Shown: piece by piece, positions 1 to 9,533 of the stretch
How the letters are laid out: each line of letters opens with the position of its first letter
How positions within the stretch are numbered: the first letter of the stretch is position 1
Origin: Woeseiaceae bacterium
Lineage (GTDB): Bacteria > Pseudomonadota > Gammaproteobacteria > Steroidobacterales > Woeseiaceae
Length of the DNA stretch: 64,000 bases
Direction of reading: 5' to 3'
NCBI GenBank assembly: GCA_030065915.1
Contig: JASJCQ010000003.1
Coordinates: 124,001-188,000, forward strand
Translations under genes and position numbers: made by a program
The notes under the pieces: generated by a model
Seen by the model: the letters and a program-made list of their open reading frames with translations, nothing else
The model's database searches: none
Told to the model about the DNA's origin: nothing

Positions 1-909
<909 letters not shown>

Positions 910-931
910 CCCCCGCGCTTTGCGCTTTCTT

Positions 932-958
932 AAACGGGCCTTCGGGCCCGTTTTTTTT
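932..958 (+). terminator. Rho-independent terminator of amt
   Basis: A perfect CGGGCC / GGCCCG stem (935-940 and 945-950) with a stable TTCG tetraloop, preceded by AAA and followed by eight T. It lies between amt and the next gene. Confidence 0.92.
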
Positions 959-1080
959 ATGCCTCAAAGTGTGAACTGCGTCACAGGCCGGAGCGTGAAT
1001 CTTCGGCTCGCCGCACACTCGTCGGCATGATTTAATGCCAACATGCTCCAAAGGCATCTACACGGATGTAGGACAGGACA

Positions 1081-1530
1081 ATGATGACACGCAAACTTCT
1101 GACAACAGGCGCCCTCGCATTGGCCATTGCGATGCCCGCGCTCGCGAACGATATATACAAGTATGTCGACGAAGACGGCACCGTTCACTACGTCGATCGA
1201 CCGACCGGCGTGGAATCGGAAGAACGCGTTGCCTTTGTCGCACGCAGCCGTACTGCCAATTCTTCATCAACCGACAACTCCGGTCCGGACTGGCGTGAAC
1301 GCCGCGAGTCCAGGCAGGAAGCGCAGAGAGCAGCAGAAGAAGAGGCCAGCCAGCAGGCGGAGCGCGAGAAACTCTGCCAGGAGAGCCGGGATCGCCTCCA
1401 GCAGTACAACCAGGCAAGGCGCCTTTACCGCACGGATGAGCAGGGAGAGCGTGTCTACCTGGACGAAGAACAGATCCAGGAAGCCCGACAGAAAGTCGCC
1501 GACCTGATCGAGGAACACTGCAACGGCTGA
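1081..1530 (+). CDS. DUF4124-domain periplasmic protein
   Basis: 149 residues. Residues 1-22 form a signal peptide ending in MPALA, followed at once by the DUF4124 signature IYKYVDEDGTVHYVDRP (about 25-41). The remainder (60-149) is Arg/Glu/Gln-rich and probably coiled coil. DUF4124 proteins are exported, of unknown function, and often occur in several copies in gammaproteobacteria; a second one is at 22355. Two adjacent ATG codons (1081, 1084) are possible starts. It stands alone between a terminator and algZ. The function cannot be told from sequence. Confidence 0.8.
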   Translation: MMTRKLLTTGALALAIAMPALANDIYKYVDEDGTVHYVDRPTGVESEERVAFVARSRTANSSSTDNSGPDWRERRESRQEAQRAAEEEASQQAEREKLCQESRDRLQQYNQARRLYRTDEQGERVYLDEEQIQEARQKVADLIEEHCNG

Positions 1531-1607
1531 CCCTTCACCGCTCCGCGAGTATCGTTACACTGTCTGACGGTACAATTCACCGGCACGTTGAGTGAGGAGC
1601 GGAGCGC

Positions 1608-2663
1608 TTGGCTTCCAGCACGAACACCGAAAACGACGGACCTCACGCGTTCCTGCCCGACTTCTGTGCGGCAGGCACGCTGTTCGTCGTGCTCGTCGTT
1701 GCCGAGCTCGTCGCGATCGTCCTGAGCATCGCAAGGCTCGAGGCCGGTGGCGACTTCCTCGTCACATTGTCGAAGACCTCCCTTTTCCTGATCTGGATTG
1801 CACTGGCCAGCACAGCGGTTATGTGCCTGCTTCGCAAGACTCTGGAACAGCTCGGCCCGACACGTACGTTCGTCGTCAGCTACATCCTGCTGCTGACGCT
1901 TTGCGTTCTGCTCGCCGAGCTTTCGTATCGGCTGACCGACCAGTTCGGCACCGCCGCAATCATCGAGGGCAGTCACCAGCACTTCCTGCTGCAGACGTTT
2001 GCCATCAGCGCGATCGTCATCGCGCTCGTCATGCGCTACCTTTACGTCGCGAGCGAATGGCGACGCAGTATCGTTCTTGAGGCGCAGTCCCGAGTCAGCG
2101 CGTTACAGGCTTTGATTCGGCCCCACTTCCTGTTCAACAGCATGAATACGATTGCGTCGCTGACGCGGACGGATCCGGCCAAGGCCGAAGAAGCCGTCGA
2201 AGACCTGTCCGACCTGCTGCGCGCGAACCTCGGCGCCGCCCGCGACCGCACGTCGTTAAAGCAGGAGCTCGAGATCGCGGCGATCTACCAGCGCATCGAG
2301 AAACTGCGCCTCGGCGAGCGGCTAAGTGTCCGATGGGATGTCGGAGACTTGCCGATGCGGGCGATGATTCCCAGCCTGACCATTCAGCCGCTGCTCGAAA
2401 ACGCCATCTATCATGGCATCGAGTTGCTGCCGGAGGGCGGCGAGGTCGTCGTCTCGGGCAGGGAGGATGGAAAATTCCTCGAGATCACAATGAGCAACCC
2501 GGTCGCGACGGGCAAACACCGGGCAAAGGACGGTAACAAGATGGCGATGAGCAACATCCGGCAGCGTTTCGATATTGCTTACGAGGGCCGCGCCAGAGTA
2601 TCGGTCGACACCGACGACGGGCGATTCGCCGTGACGCTCAGGTTCCCGATGGAGGAGCAGTGA
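1608..2663 (+). CDS. algZ: AlgZ/LytS-type sensor histidine kinase
   Basis: 351 residues, TTG start behind a GAGGAG-type ribosome site. Four membrane helices (about 22-42, 52-76, 88-106, 126-145) form the sensor; then the His_kinase (PF06580) block ALIRPHFLFNSMNTIASL with phospho-acceptor H173, and a HATPase domain with N-box IQPLLENAIYHG. It is expected to phosphorylate the AlgR-type regulator encoded next, which overlaps it by four bases (GTGA). In Pseudomonas the same pair precedes hemC and controls alginate and twitching genes; whether it does so here is inference. The signal sensed is unknown. Confidence 0.85.
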   Translation: MASSTNTENDGPHAFLPDFCAAGTLFVVLVVAELVAIVLSIARLEAGGDFLVTLSKTSLFLIWIALASTAVMCLLRKTLEQLGPTRTFVVSYILLLTLCVLLAELSYRLTDQFGTAAIIEGSHQHFLLQTFAISAIVIALVMRYLYVASEWRRSIVLEAQSRVSALQALIRPHFLFNSMNTIASLTRTDPAKAEEAVEDLSDLLRANLGAARDRTSLKQELEIAAIYQRIEKLRLGERLSVRWDVGDLPMRAMIPSLTIQPLLENAIYHGIELLPEGGEVVVSGREDGKFLEITMSNPVATGKHRAKDGNKMAMSNIRQRFDIAYEGRARVSVDTDDGRFAVTLRFPMEEQ

Positions 2664-3388
2664 CCTTACGGGTATTGATTGTCGACGACGAACAGCCTGC
2701 CCGCGACCGGCTGGCCCAGCTGCTTGAAGATGAGGAGGCCTGCACGCTGGTTGCAACAGCCAGCAACGGCGAGGAGGCCGTGAGTAAGGCGGTGGACGCC
2801 GACGTCGTGCTGCTCGATATACGCATGCCCGGTATGAGCGGTCTCGAAGCGGCGAGCCACATCAACCAGCTGGAACACCCGCCCGCCATCATCTTCACGA
2901 CGGCCTATGACGAGTATGCGATCGATGCCTTCGACGCCCGCGCCATCGGCTATGTGCTGAAGCCCGTTCGCCGTGCACGGCTGAAGACGGCGCTCGAACA
3001 GGCCGGCCGGCTGGCCCGTGGGGCCCTGGAAGACCTGCCCACGCGCGAACCGCGACAGCACGTTTGTGCCCGGCGCCAGGGCGAGCTGCGCCTGATCCCG
3101 GTCGACTCGATCACCTGTTTCCACGCCGACCAGAAATACGTCAACGTCTTACACGACAGCGGCGAAGACCTGATCGATGAATCGCTGAAGTCGCTGGAAG
3201 AAGAGTTCGGCGACCGCTTCGTTCGGATCCATCGCGGCGCGATCGTTGCGGCCGACCGAATAGAAAAACTCGAGCGACGCGACGATGGGTCGATTGCGGT
3301 GGTTTTGAACCGTGGTTCCAACGACAATGAGCTCGTCGTCAGTCGTCGGCATGTCGCAAGTGTCAGGCGAAGACTCAGGGGAGGATAA
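2660..3388 (+). CDS. algR: AlgR-type LytTR response regulator
   Basis: 242 residues, GTG start behind GGAGGA and overlapping algZ. An N-terminal receiver has the acidic pair D9/D10, phospho-acceptor D53 in LLDIRMPGMSG and the conserved lysine in YVLKPV. A C-terminal LytTR DNA-binding domain (about 135-240) contains FHADQKYVNV and FVRIHRGAIV. It is a cytoplasmic transcription factor paired with the upstream kinase. The stop is four bases before the proposed hemC start, so heme genes probably share its transcript. Confidence 0.88.
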   Translation: MTLRVLIVDDEQPARDRLAQLLEDEEACTLVATASNGEEAVSKAVDADVVLLDIRMPGMSGLEAASHINQLEHPPAIIFTTAYDEYAIDAFDARAIGYVLKPVRRARLKTALEQAGRLARGALEDLPTREPRQHVCARRQGELRLIPVDSITCFHADQKYVNVLHDSGEDLIDESLKSLEEEFGDRFVRIHRGAIVAADRIEKLERRDDGSIAVVLNRGSNDNELVVSRRHVASVRRRLRGG

Positions 3389-3392
3389 TCAC

Positions 3393-4307
3393 TTGAAGAT
3401 TCGAATAGCCACGCGCAAGAGCGCGTTGGCTCTGTGGCAGGCTGAACACGTCGCGGACCTGCTGCGACAGACGGACGGCGTCGACACGGTTGAGCTGGTC
3501 CCGCTGTCGACGAAGGGGGACGAGATCCTGGACCGCAGCCTGCAGAAGATCGGCGGCAAGGGCCTCTTTATCAAGGAACTCGAGATCGCAATGGCCGACG
3601 GCCGTGCGGACATCGCCGTGCATTCGATGAAGGACGTGCCGGCCGACATGCCCGAAGGCTTCACGATCGCCTGCGTCTTAAAGCGCGCAAACCATGCCGA
3701 TGCGCTGGTCGGCGGCAAGACCTTCGACCAGCTGCCCGAGGCCGCGTTGGTCGGAAGCTCCAGCCTGCGTCGCCAGGCGCAACTCAAGATGATGCGACCC
3801 GACCTGCGTATCGAACCGCTGCGCGGCAACGTCAACACGCGGCTGGCCAAGCTCGAGGCAGGCGACTACGACGCGATCATCCTCGCAGCGGCCGGGCTCG
3901 AGCGGCTTGGCCTCGACCACCACATCGCCGAACGCTTTGACCCGGACCAGATGTTGCCGGCTGCGGCGCAGGGTGTCGTTGGCATCGAATGCCGTGACGA
4001 TCGACAGGACCTCCTGGATCTGTTGCAGGAACTGAACGACCCGGTATCCAGTGTCACGACGTCGGCCGAACGCGCGATCGCATTCAGGCTACAGGCGAAC
4101 TGCCAGTCACCGGTCGCGAGTTTTGCGACGGTCGATGGCGACAGCCTGACGCTGACAGCCCTGGTAGCGTCACCGGATGGCAGTCGATCCCTGAAGAAAA
4201 CGCTGACCGGCAGCGCGCAAGACGCCCGCGGGCTGGGCGAATCGCTCGCCGAACAGCTGATCGAAGGCGGCGCGATGGACATACTCGCCGAAACTGTCCA
4301 TGCCTGA
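3393..4307 (+). CDS. hemC: Hydroxymethylbilane synthase (porphobilinogen deaminase)
   Basis: 304 residues (family about 310). Polymerises four porphobilinogens to hydroxymethylbilane in heme and siroheme synthesis. Seen: N-terminal KIRIATRKSALALWQA, active-site Asp in DIAVHSMKDVPADMP, and the dipyrromethane-binding Cys in QANCQSPVAS. I place the start at TTG 3393, behind GGGGAGGA and at the usual family N-terminus; an upstream ATG at 3312 lies inside algR and would add 27 unrelated residues. The 3' end overlaps hemD by 8 bases. Confidence 0.95.
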   Translation: MKIRIATRKSALALWQAEHVADLLRQTDGVDTVELVPLSTKGDEILDRSLQKIGGKGLFIKELEIAMADGRADIAVHSMKDVPADMPEGFTIACVLKRANHADALVGGKTFDQLPEAALVGSSSLRRQAQLKMMRPDLRIEPLRGNVNTRLAKLEAGDYDAIILAAAGLERLGLDHHIAERFDPDQMLPAAAQGVVGIECRDDRQDLLDLLQELNDPVSSVTTSAERAIAFRLQANCQSPVASFATVDGDSLTLTALVASPDGSRSLKKTLTGSAQDARGLGESLAEQLIEGGAMDILAETVHA

Positions 4308-5064
4308 CCTGAAAGGCAGGGGCGTGCTGGTCACACGCCCGAAGGAACAGAGTGGGGAAATGACCGATGCGATTACGGCCGCCGGCGGCAAACCGTTCCT
4401 GTATCCAGCTCTCGATGTGCTCGGGCGCGACGCGTCCGAAGTCGACGCGTCGCTGAAAGACATGCAGCCTCCTGATATCACGCTGTTTGTCAGTCCGAAC
4501 GCCGTTCGCTTCGGCGTCGACTATGCCGGCGAAGCGGCCATCGGCGCGATCGGACCGGCGACGGCTGCCGCACTGGAACGCGCCGGCAAGACGGTCGACA
4601 TCCAGCCCGACGGCGGCTATGACAGCGAACACCTGTTGATGAGCGATGCGCTGTCGGCAATTGACGGCAAGACCGTTCGCATCATCCGTGGACAGCGCGG
4701 GCGTGAGCTGCTCGGCACGACGCTCGCGCACCGCGGCGCAAACGTTGAATACCTGTCCGTCTATGCGCGACAGTGCCCGTCACCGGACCCGGCAGAGACG
4801 GAAGACCTGATCGCCGCCTGGTCAAATGACGAGATTCACGCCTGGATCGTCATGAGCGTGGAGACCCTGGACAACTTCCTGTCACTGGTCGGCGAAGCGG
4901 GCGTCGATCTGGCGAGGCGTACGCCGCTCGTCAGCCCGGCAACGCGTGTTATAAATGTCGCATCCGAGCGCCTGCCCGGCATTTTCGCCGCGGTTGCGGA
5001 CGGCACGTCGCCCGACGCATTGCTCGAGACGATCGACTCGATGATGATCTATGACGATGAATAA
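4300..5064 (+). CDS. hemD: Uroporphyrinogen-III synthase
   Basis: 254 residues, the usual length. Inverts ring D and cyclises hydroxymethylbilane, the product of the gene it overlaps. The family is poorly conserved, but the start GVLVTRPKEQSGEM, a central FVSPNAVRFG and AIGPATAAALERAG, and the position between hemC and hemX make the assignment firm. ATG start inside the end of hemC suggests translational coupling. Confidence 0.92.
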   Translation: MPDLKGRGVLVTRPKEQSGEMTDAITAAGGKPFLYPALDVLGRDASEVDASLKDMQPPDITLFVSPNAVRFGVDYAGEAAIGAIGPATAAALERAGKTVDIQPDGGYDSEHLLMSDALSAIDGKTVRIIRGQRGRELLGTTLAHRGANVEYLSVYARQCPSPDPAETEDLIAAWSNDEIHAWIVMSVETLDNFLSLVGEAGVDLARRTPLVSPATRVINVASERLPGIFAAVADGTSPDALLETIDSMMIYDDE

Positions 5065-5076
5065 GGCCCTTAGTCA

Positions 5077-6273
5077 ATGAGCACAAAGGACAAAAAGGCG
5101 GCGGAAGATACCGCTACGGACGACGCGCCGATCGAAGTGACCGAGCCGCCTGAAGCGCCCGAACCACTCGCACCGCCCGAGCCGCCCGAGCCGGAACTTG
5201 CCGAAAAAGCGCCACCACCGGCGCCCGGCAAGAGCGGCGGCCGGCTGCTGTCTCTCGCGGCGATGCTGTTCTCGATCGTCGCGATTGCGGCCGTTGGCTT
5301 CGTCCTGTGGAAGGACTACCAGGAAGCTGCGTCGACGCAGAACAATACCGACTCGCTGTCCCAGCTCGATGCCCGAATGCAGTCGAGCCGGGAGACGATA
5401 CTCTCGATGCAGGACCGGTTGTCCGAACAGGCTGACGCGAACAGCGCGCTGCGCTCGCGCGTCGCCGAGCTCGAATCGACGCTCGCAGACCCCGCGGCAC
5501 TGCTCGGCTCCATTCCGGCACGGACGTCATCGCTCGAGCGAGGCCTGTCTGCGTTGCAGGGCGTCTCCAGCGGAACCCGGGACAGCTGGCTGTTGGCGGA
5601 GGCTGAGTATTTCCTGCAGATTGCGAACGCACAGGTGCAGCTGGCCGATAACCCGACGCTCGCTGCAGCGGCATTACGGCAGGCTGACGACCGCATAGCC
5701 GACGTGTCGAGCCCCGTCTACACCGATGTTCGTGCCGCGATCGCCAACGAACTCGCGGCACTCGAGCTCGTCAATGAGGTGGACGTCACCGGCATGACGA
5801 TGACCCTGGCGAGCCTCGCCAAGGTGGTCGACTCTCTGCCGATTCAGGCGGTCGACAGCATCAGCGACGATGAGGAAGACGCTGTCGACGAGGAGCTGTC
5901 CGGCGTGGATCGCGCCTGGGCATCGGTCAAGGATGCGATGTCCGGACTCGTCAAGGTCACGAAGCCCGAGGAAAGGGGCTCGCCGCTTTTGACGCCCGAC
6001 TCGGTAGCGCTGCTCAGGGCTAACCTGGAACTGCAGTTACAGGCGGCCCGGCTGGCCCTGTTGAAGGGTGAACGCGCGGTATTCCAGCAGAGCCTTTTGG
6101 ACGCGGAAGACTGGATGATGACCTATTTCGATATTCGGTCGGTGCAGGTCGCGAGTGCGCTGGAGACGATTACGGAGATTCGCAACAGCCCGGCCATGGG
6201 CGAACTGCCAGACATCTCCGAATCGCTGCAACTGCTTCGTCAACAGCGCGTCCTGGATGAGAACCAGCAGTGA
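5077..6273 (+). CDS. hemX: HemX family membrane protein (uroporphyrinogen-III C-methyltransferase-like)
   Basis: 398 residues. The N-terminus (1-50) is a Pro/Glu-rich cytoplasmic stretch, then one membrane helix (about 57-78), then a long periplasmic alpha-helical part with coiled-coil character (about 85-140). HemX is historically named as a methyltransferase, but the family lacks the methyltransferase fold and its role is unknown; it accompanies hemCD and hemY in many gammaproteobacteria. The stop overlaps the GTG of hemY. Confidence 0.88.
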   Translation: MSTKDKKAAEDTATDDAPIEVTEPPEAPEPLAPPEPPEPELAEKAPPPAPGKSGGRLLSLAAMLFSIVAIAAVGFVLWKDYQEAASTQNNTDSLSQLDARMQSSRETILSMQDRLSEQADANSALRSRVAELESTLADPAALLGSIPARTSSLERGLSALQGVSSGTRDSWLLAEAEYFLQIANAQVQLADNPTLAAAALRQADDRIADVSSPVYTDVRAAIANELAALELVNEVDVTGMTMTLASLAKVVDSLPIQAVDSISDDEEDAVDEELSGVDRAWASVKDAMSGLVKVTKPEERGSPLLTPDSVALLRANLELQLQAARLALLKGERAVFQQSLLDAEDWMMTYFDIRSVQVASALETITEIRNSPAMGELPDISESLQLLRQQRVLDENQQ

Positions 6274-7478
6274 AGCTGGGCCTCTACATTATCGCCGCTT
6301 TGCTGGTCAGCGCCTTCGGCGCGCACTTCCTGCTGGCCAATCCCGGCTACGTGTTGATCGACTTTCGCGATTACCAGGTCGAGATGTCGGTTCCGGTACT
6401 CGTGTTCTTCGTAGCGCTGCTGGTCTTCGCCATCTGGCTGGTCCGCCGCCTGCTGATCGCACCACGCCTGCTCGGCGAGGCGGCGGGTCGCTATCGGGCC
6501 GGTCGAGCCGGACAGAAGCTGACCCGGGGCATGATCGAGGTCGCCGAGGGTAATTTCGCGCGCGGCGAAAAACTGCTGGCCCGCGCCGCACATTCCAGCG
6601 ATTCGCCGTTGTTCAACTACCTGCAGGCAGCGCGTGCCGCCCACCTGCAGGGCAAGGACGAGCGACGGGATGAGTGGCTGAAGCTCGCCTACGAGGAAAC
6701 GCCGGGCGCCGCCAACGCCGTATTGCTGACGCAGGCCGAACTGCAACTGGACTCGAAGCAATACGAACAGGCGCTTGCAACGTTGAGGCGGCTCGACGAG
6801 AACTCGCGCAACCACGGCTACGCGTTGACGCTGCTGGGCCGCCTGTATTTCAAGCTCGAGGACTGGCAGCAGCTCGGGCAGGTCCTGCCGCGTATACGCA
6901 AATTCGGACGCGTCGAGACCGCCACGCTCGACGAGTGGACGATGCGCGTCCATTGCGAGGAACTGGAGGCGGCGCCCGATGGCGATGCCGTCATCAGGGA
7001 ACTGGCGAGCGTACCGAAGCGGCTGAACTCGGATCCGACCGTTCTCGAAGCCTATTATCGGGCGTTGATCCGAACGGGCATGAGCGATAAAGCCGAGAAA
7101 GATCTCGCGACTGCGATCGGCAAGAACTGGCGTGGGCCGCTGGTGCGGCTCTACGGGATCGTCGAGGGCGCAGACCCCAGCAAGCAACTGAAGAAAGCCG
7201 AAGGCTGGCTGACGAAGCACCCGGAAGACCCGGACCTGCTGCTCGCGGCGGCGCGGCTTTGCTTAAGGAACAAGCTGTGGGGCAAGGCGCGCAGCTACCT
7301 CGAGAGCGTCATTGGCATCCGGCCGAGCCCGGAGGTCTACCAGGTCTACGGTAAGCTGTTGAACCAGCTCGGCGAGGCGGATGCGGCCGCCGAGGCGTTC
7401 CGCGAGGGTCTCGGCATGGTCTCGGACGAGCCGCTTCCGGCTATCCCCCACCTCGCCGCGGACAGCGACCAGGCATAG
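6270..7478 (+). CDS. hemY: HemY protein, membrane-anchored TPR protein
   Basis: 402 residues, GTG start overlapping the hemX stop. Two N-terminal membrane helices (about 3-22 and 39-60) precede a helical TPR-type region (for example 75-120, 125-165, 300-390). It belongs to the HemY_N plus TPR family of the hemCDXY operon, distinct from the protoporphyrinogen oxidase also called HemY in Gram-positives. Its biochemical role is not established. The last gene of the hem set. Confidence 0.9.
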   Translation: MKLGLYIIAALLVSAFGAHFLLANPGYVLIDFRDYQVEMSVPVLVFFVALLVFAIWLVRRLLIAPRLLGEAAGRYRAGRAGQKLTRGMIEVAEGNFARGEKLLARAAHSSDSPLFNYLQAARAAHLQGKDERRDEWLKLAYEETPGAANAVLLTQAELQLDSKQYEQALATLRRLDENSRNHGYALTLLGRLYFKLEDWQQLGQVLPRIRKFGRVETATLDEWTMRVHCEELEAAPDGDAVIRELASVPKRLNSDPTVLEAYYRALIRTGMSDKAEKDLATAIGKNWRGPLVRLYGIVEGADPSKQLKKAEGWLTKHPEDPDLLLAAARLCLRNKLWGKARSYLESVIGIRPSPEVYQVYGKLLNQLGEADAAAEAFREGLGMVSDEPLPAIPHLAADSDQA

Positions 7479-7503
7479 CACACGGCTTGAAGGCTCGAGT
7501 CAA

Positions 7504-8355
7504 ATGACACGCATTACCGTGGTCGGCACCGGGTACACCGGCTCAAGGATTCTCAAACGATTGCCGGAGGGCCAGGCCGACGGCATCAGTCGCTCCATTC
7601 CGGAAGGTATCGATGCGAGCAGGATCACGCAGCTTGACCTCGACGATGACCTACCGTCGGTAACAGCCGCCCGGTCGATCGTTTACACAGTGGCGCCGCC
7701 GCGGGAAGGCGCGGATGAACGCCTCGACCGCCTCTTCTCAAGTCTCAGGCAACCGCCACGGCGATTTGTCTACCTGAGTACGACCGGCGTCTACGGCGAC
7801 CGGCAGGGTGAGCGCGTTGTCGAGACGGATGCGGTAGCGCCGCAGACCGCCAGGGCAAAGCAGCGCGTGGCGGCAGAGAAGCTGCTCGAAGAGCGCTGCA
7901 AAGAGTCAGACTGCTCGCTGGTCGTGCTTCGGGTACCCGGCATTTACGGCCCCGGCCGACTCGGCATCGACAGGATTCGACAGGCGGAGGCCATGATCCG
8001 GGAACGCGAGGCCAACCCGGGCAATCGGATTCACGTGGACGACCTGGTCACTTGCTGCATCGCCGCCGCGGATCCGGAAACGCCGGCTGGCATCTACAAC
8101 CTCGGTGACGGAGACACGCGGTCATCGACATGGTTCAGCTGCGAAGTGGCCAGGCAGCTCCGCATCGAGCCCGGCCCCCAAATCCCTCGTGAACAAGCCG
8201 AATCAGAGTTCTCAGAACGTCGATTGTCGTTCCTTTCAGAGTCTCGCAGGATCGACACGACCAGGATGCGTGAGGTACTTGGCGTCACTCCCGTCTACGC
8301 CAACCCGGAGGACGGCATCCGGGCCAGTCTCGCCGCAGAAGGAACGAGCCTGTGA
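7504..8355 (+). CDS. NAD(P)-dependent epimerase/dehydratase-like (SDR) protein
   Basis: 283 residues from ATG 7504; the frame is open further upstream but into hemY. A Rossmann fold starts immediately (VVGTGYTGSRIL, glycines 8, 10, 13). FVYLSTTGVYG carries the SDR serine/tyrosine region, and LRVPGIYGPGR is typical of atypical extended SDRs such as YeeZ. Substrate unknown. The stop overlaps the next start (GTGA), so the two are coupled. Confidence 0.75.
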   Translation: MTRITVVGTGYTGSRILKRLPEGQADGISRSIPEGIDASRITQLDLDDDLPSVTAARSIVYTVAPPREGADERLDRLFSSLRQPPRRFVYLSTTGVYGDRQGERVVETDAVAPQTARAKQRVAAEKLLEERCKESDCSLVVLRVPGIYGPGRLGIDRIRQAEAMIREREANPGNRIHVDDLVTCCIAAADPETPAGIYNLGDGDTRSSTWFSCEVARQLRIEPGPQIPREQAESEFSERRLSFLSESRRIDTTRMREVLGVTPVYANPEDGIRASLAAEGTSL

Positions 8356-8660
8356 TCACCCGTATCTGGCACGGCCGGGTCCCTCTGACCAAGGCCGCCG
8401 CGTACCGCGCGTTCCTGATCGAACGCGCGATACCCGACTACCGATCCGTGGCTGGCAACATCGACGTCAGGATTCTGGAGCGTCACGAGGACGACGCGGC
8501 GCAATTCATCACGATGACGACCTGGGAGAGTCTGGACGCCATCCGGGCCTTTGCCGGCGACGACGTGGAGATTGCCAAGTACTACCCGGAAGACAGCGGC
8601 TTCCTGCTCGAGTTCGAGCCGCGCGTCGTGCACTACGAGATTGTCGGCGAGCAAGCCTAG
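8352..8660 (+). CDS. Small antibiotic-biosynthesis-monooxygenase-like (ABM fold) protein
   Basis: 102 residues, GTG start overlapping the previous stop. The pattern of a short beta-strand start (ITRIWHGRVP), a helix (KAAAYRAFLIERAIPDY), FITMTTWESLDAIRAFAG and an end in EFEPRVVHYEIV fits the dimeric alpha/beta ABM family seen in many stand-alone proteins. No catalytic residue can be assigned. A role linked to the upstream SDR protein is inferred from the overlap only. Confidence 0.6.
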   Translation: MITRIWHGRVPLTKAAAYRAFLIERAIPDYRSVAGNIDVRILERHEDDAAQFITMTTWESLDAIRAFAGDDVEIAKYYPEDSGFLLEFEPRVVHYEIVGEQA

Positions 8661-8665
8661 AGAGC

Positions 8666-8731
8666 GGCGCGCCAGCCCCTTTTTAAAAGGATTAAGCCGA
8701 TCGAGAAAGCCGGCGCGCCCGTCGCCGGGCG
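8666..8731. other. Convergent intergenic region with two hairpins
   Basis: GGCGCGCC occurs at 8666-8673 and 8712-8719 and can pair across a loop containing the AT-rich CCTTTTTAAAAGG. A second stem CGCCCG / CGGGCG (8716-8721, 8726-8731) overlaps it. They lie between two convergent genes and may act as transcription barriers, but no clean T-run is present. Confidence 0.3.
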
Positions 8732-8768
8732 TGCCAACGTTGATCAATTGGTGGAAGAACCGGCCGGA

Positions 8769-9407
8769 TCAGGGCTGGCTGCGTTTACTGCGCAACCACG
8801 CGTCGAACGGTTCCCACTCATTCCAATCCGGCCATGCCAGGTACTCCGGCAGCTCGCAGACGGCGAGGCCTCGGGTGTAGGCGCGGACGTAGTTCTGCGC
8901 CTCACGTAACTGGGCAACGTAAGGAACGCCGGCGTGCAACAGGTAGGCATCCAGTTCATCGAAGGCCAGCGTGTTGTCGCGTACTCGGTTGGCAACGGCG
9001 CCGATCTTGACCTGTTTGTTGGCGACACGGCTCAGCTGCTTGAGCTCTTCGATGAAGTTGGTCGACGCCTGGATGTCGATCGTCGACGGCAGTACGGGCA
9101 GCACGATCGTCTCGGCATGCCGCACCAGGTCGGTCAACTCCTTGCCGTGCGAGCGCGCCGGCGCGTCCATGACGAGTACGTCAGCACTGCGCGGCACGTG
9201 TCGCAGACCATCCTCGAAGCCCGCAATACCAACGATCTCGGGACGATCTGCGGGCCTGCGATCGAGCCAATCGAGGCTGGACCGCTGGGGATCGTAATCG
9301 GCTAGTGCAACGGAGGCTCCCTCCAATGCAAACGACGCCGCAATATTGGTTGCGAGCGTACTTTTGCCGCAACCGCCTTTCGCATTCATGACCATTATGT
9401 GCCGCAT
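8769..9407 (-). CDS. Orphan ParA family ATPase
   Basis: 212 residues from ATG at 9407, chosen because GAGGAGA lies just upstream; an in-frame ATG at 9419 lacks a site. The deviant Walker A motif NAKGGCGKST (signature Lys10, Lys15), the A' motif LADYDPQRSS and Walker B DVLVMDAPAR identify a ParA/MinD-type dimerising ATPase. No ParB or parS-like partner is visible, so it is not a chromosome-partition pair; orphan ParAs position flagella, chemosensory arrays or other cargo. Cargo unknown. Divergent from dapF. Confidence 0.82.
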   Translation of the reverse strand: MRHIMVMNAKGGCGKSTLATNIAASFALEGASVALADYDPQRSSLDWLDRRPADRPEIVGIAGFEDGLRHVPRSADVLVMDAPARSHGKELTDLVRHAETIVLPVLPSTIDIQASTNFIEELKQLSRVANKQVKIGAVANRVRDNTLAFDELDAYLLHAGVPYVAQLREAQNYVRAYTRGLAVCELPEYLAWPDWNEWEPFDAWLRSKRSQP

Positions 9408-9533
9408 GATTCTCCTCATGGCGCTTTGTTATTTTCGTCGGTTATGTAAACTACCGTCGCTCCGGCGAAAAGTCCATTTACGATTTAGCGTCGCAAAACA
9501 AACTCATTTTTCCAATCGATCAACCGAACCTGC

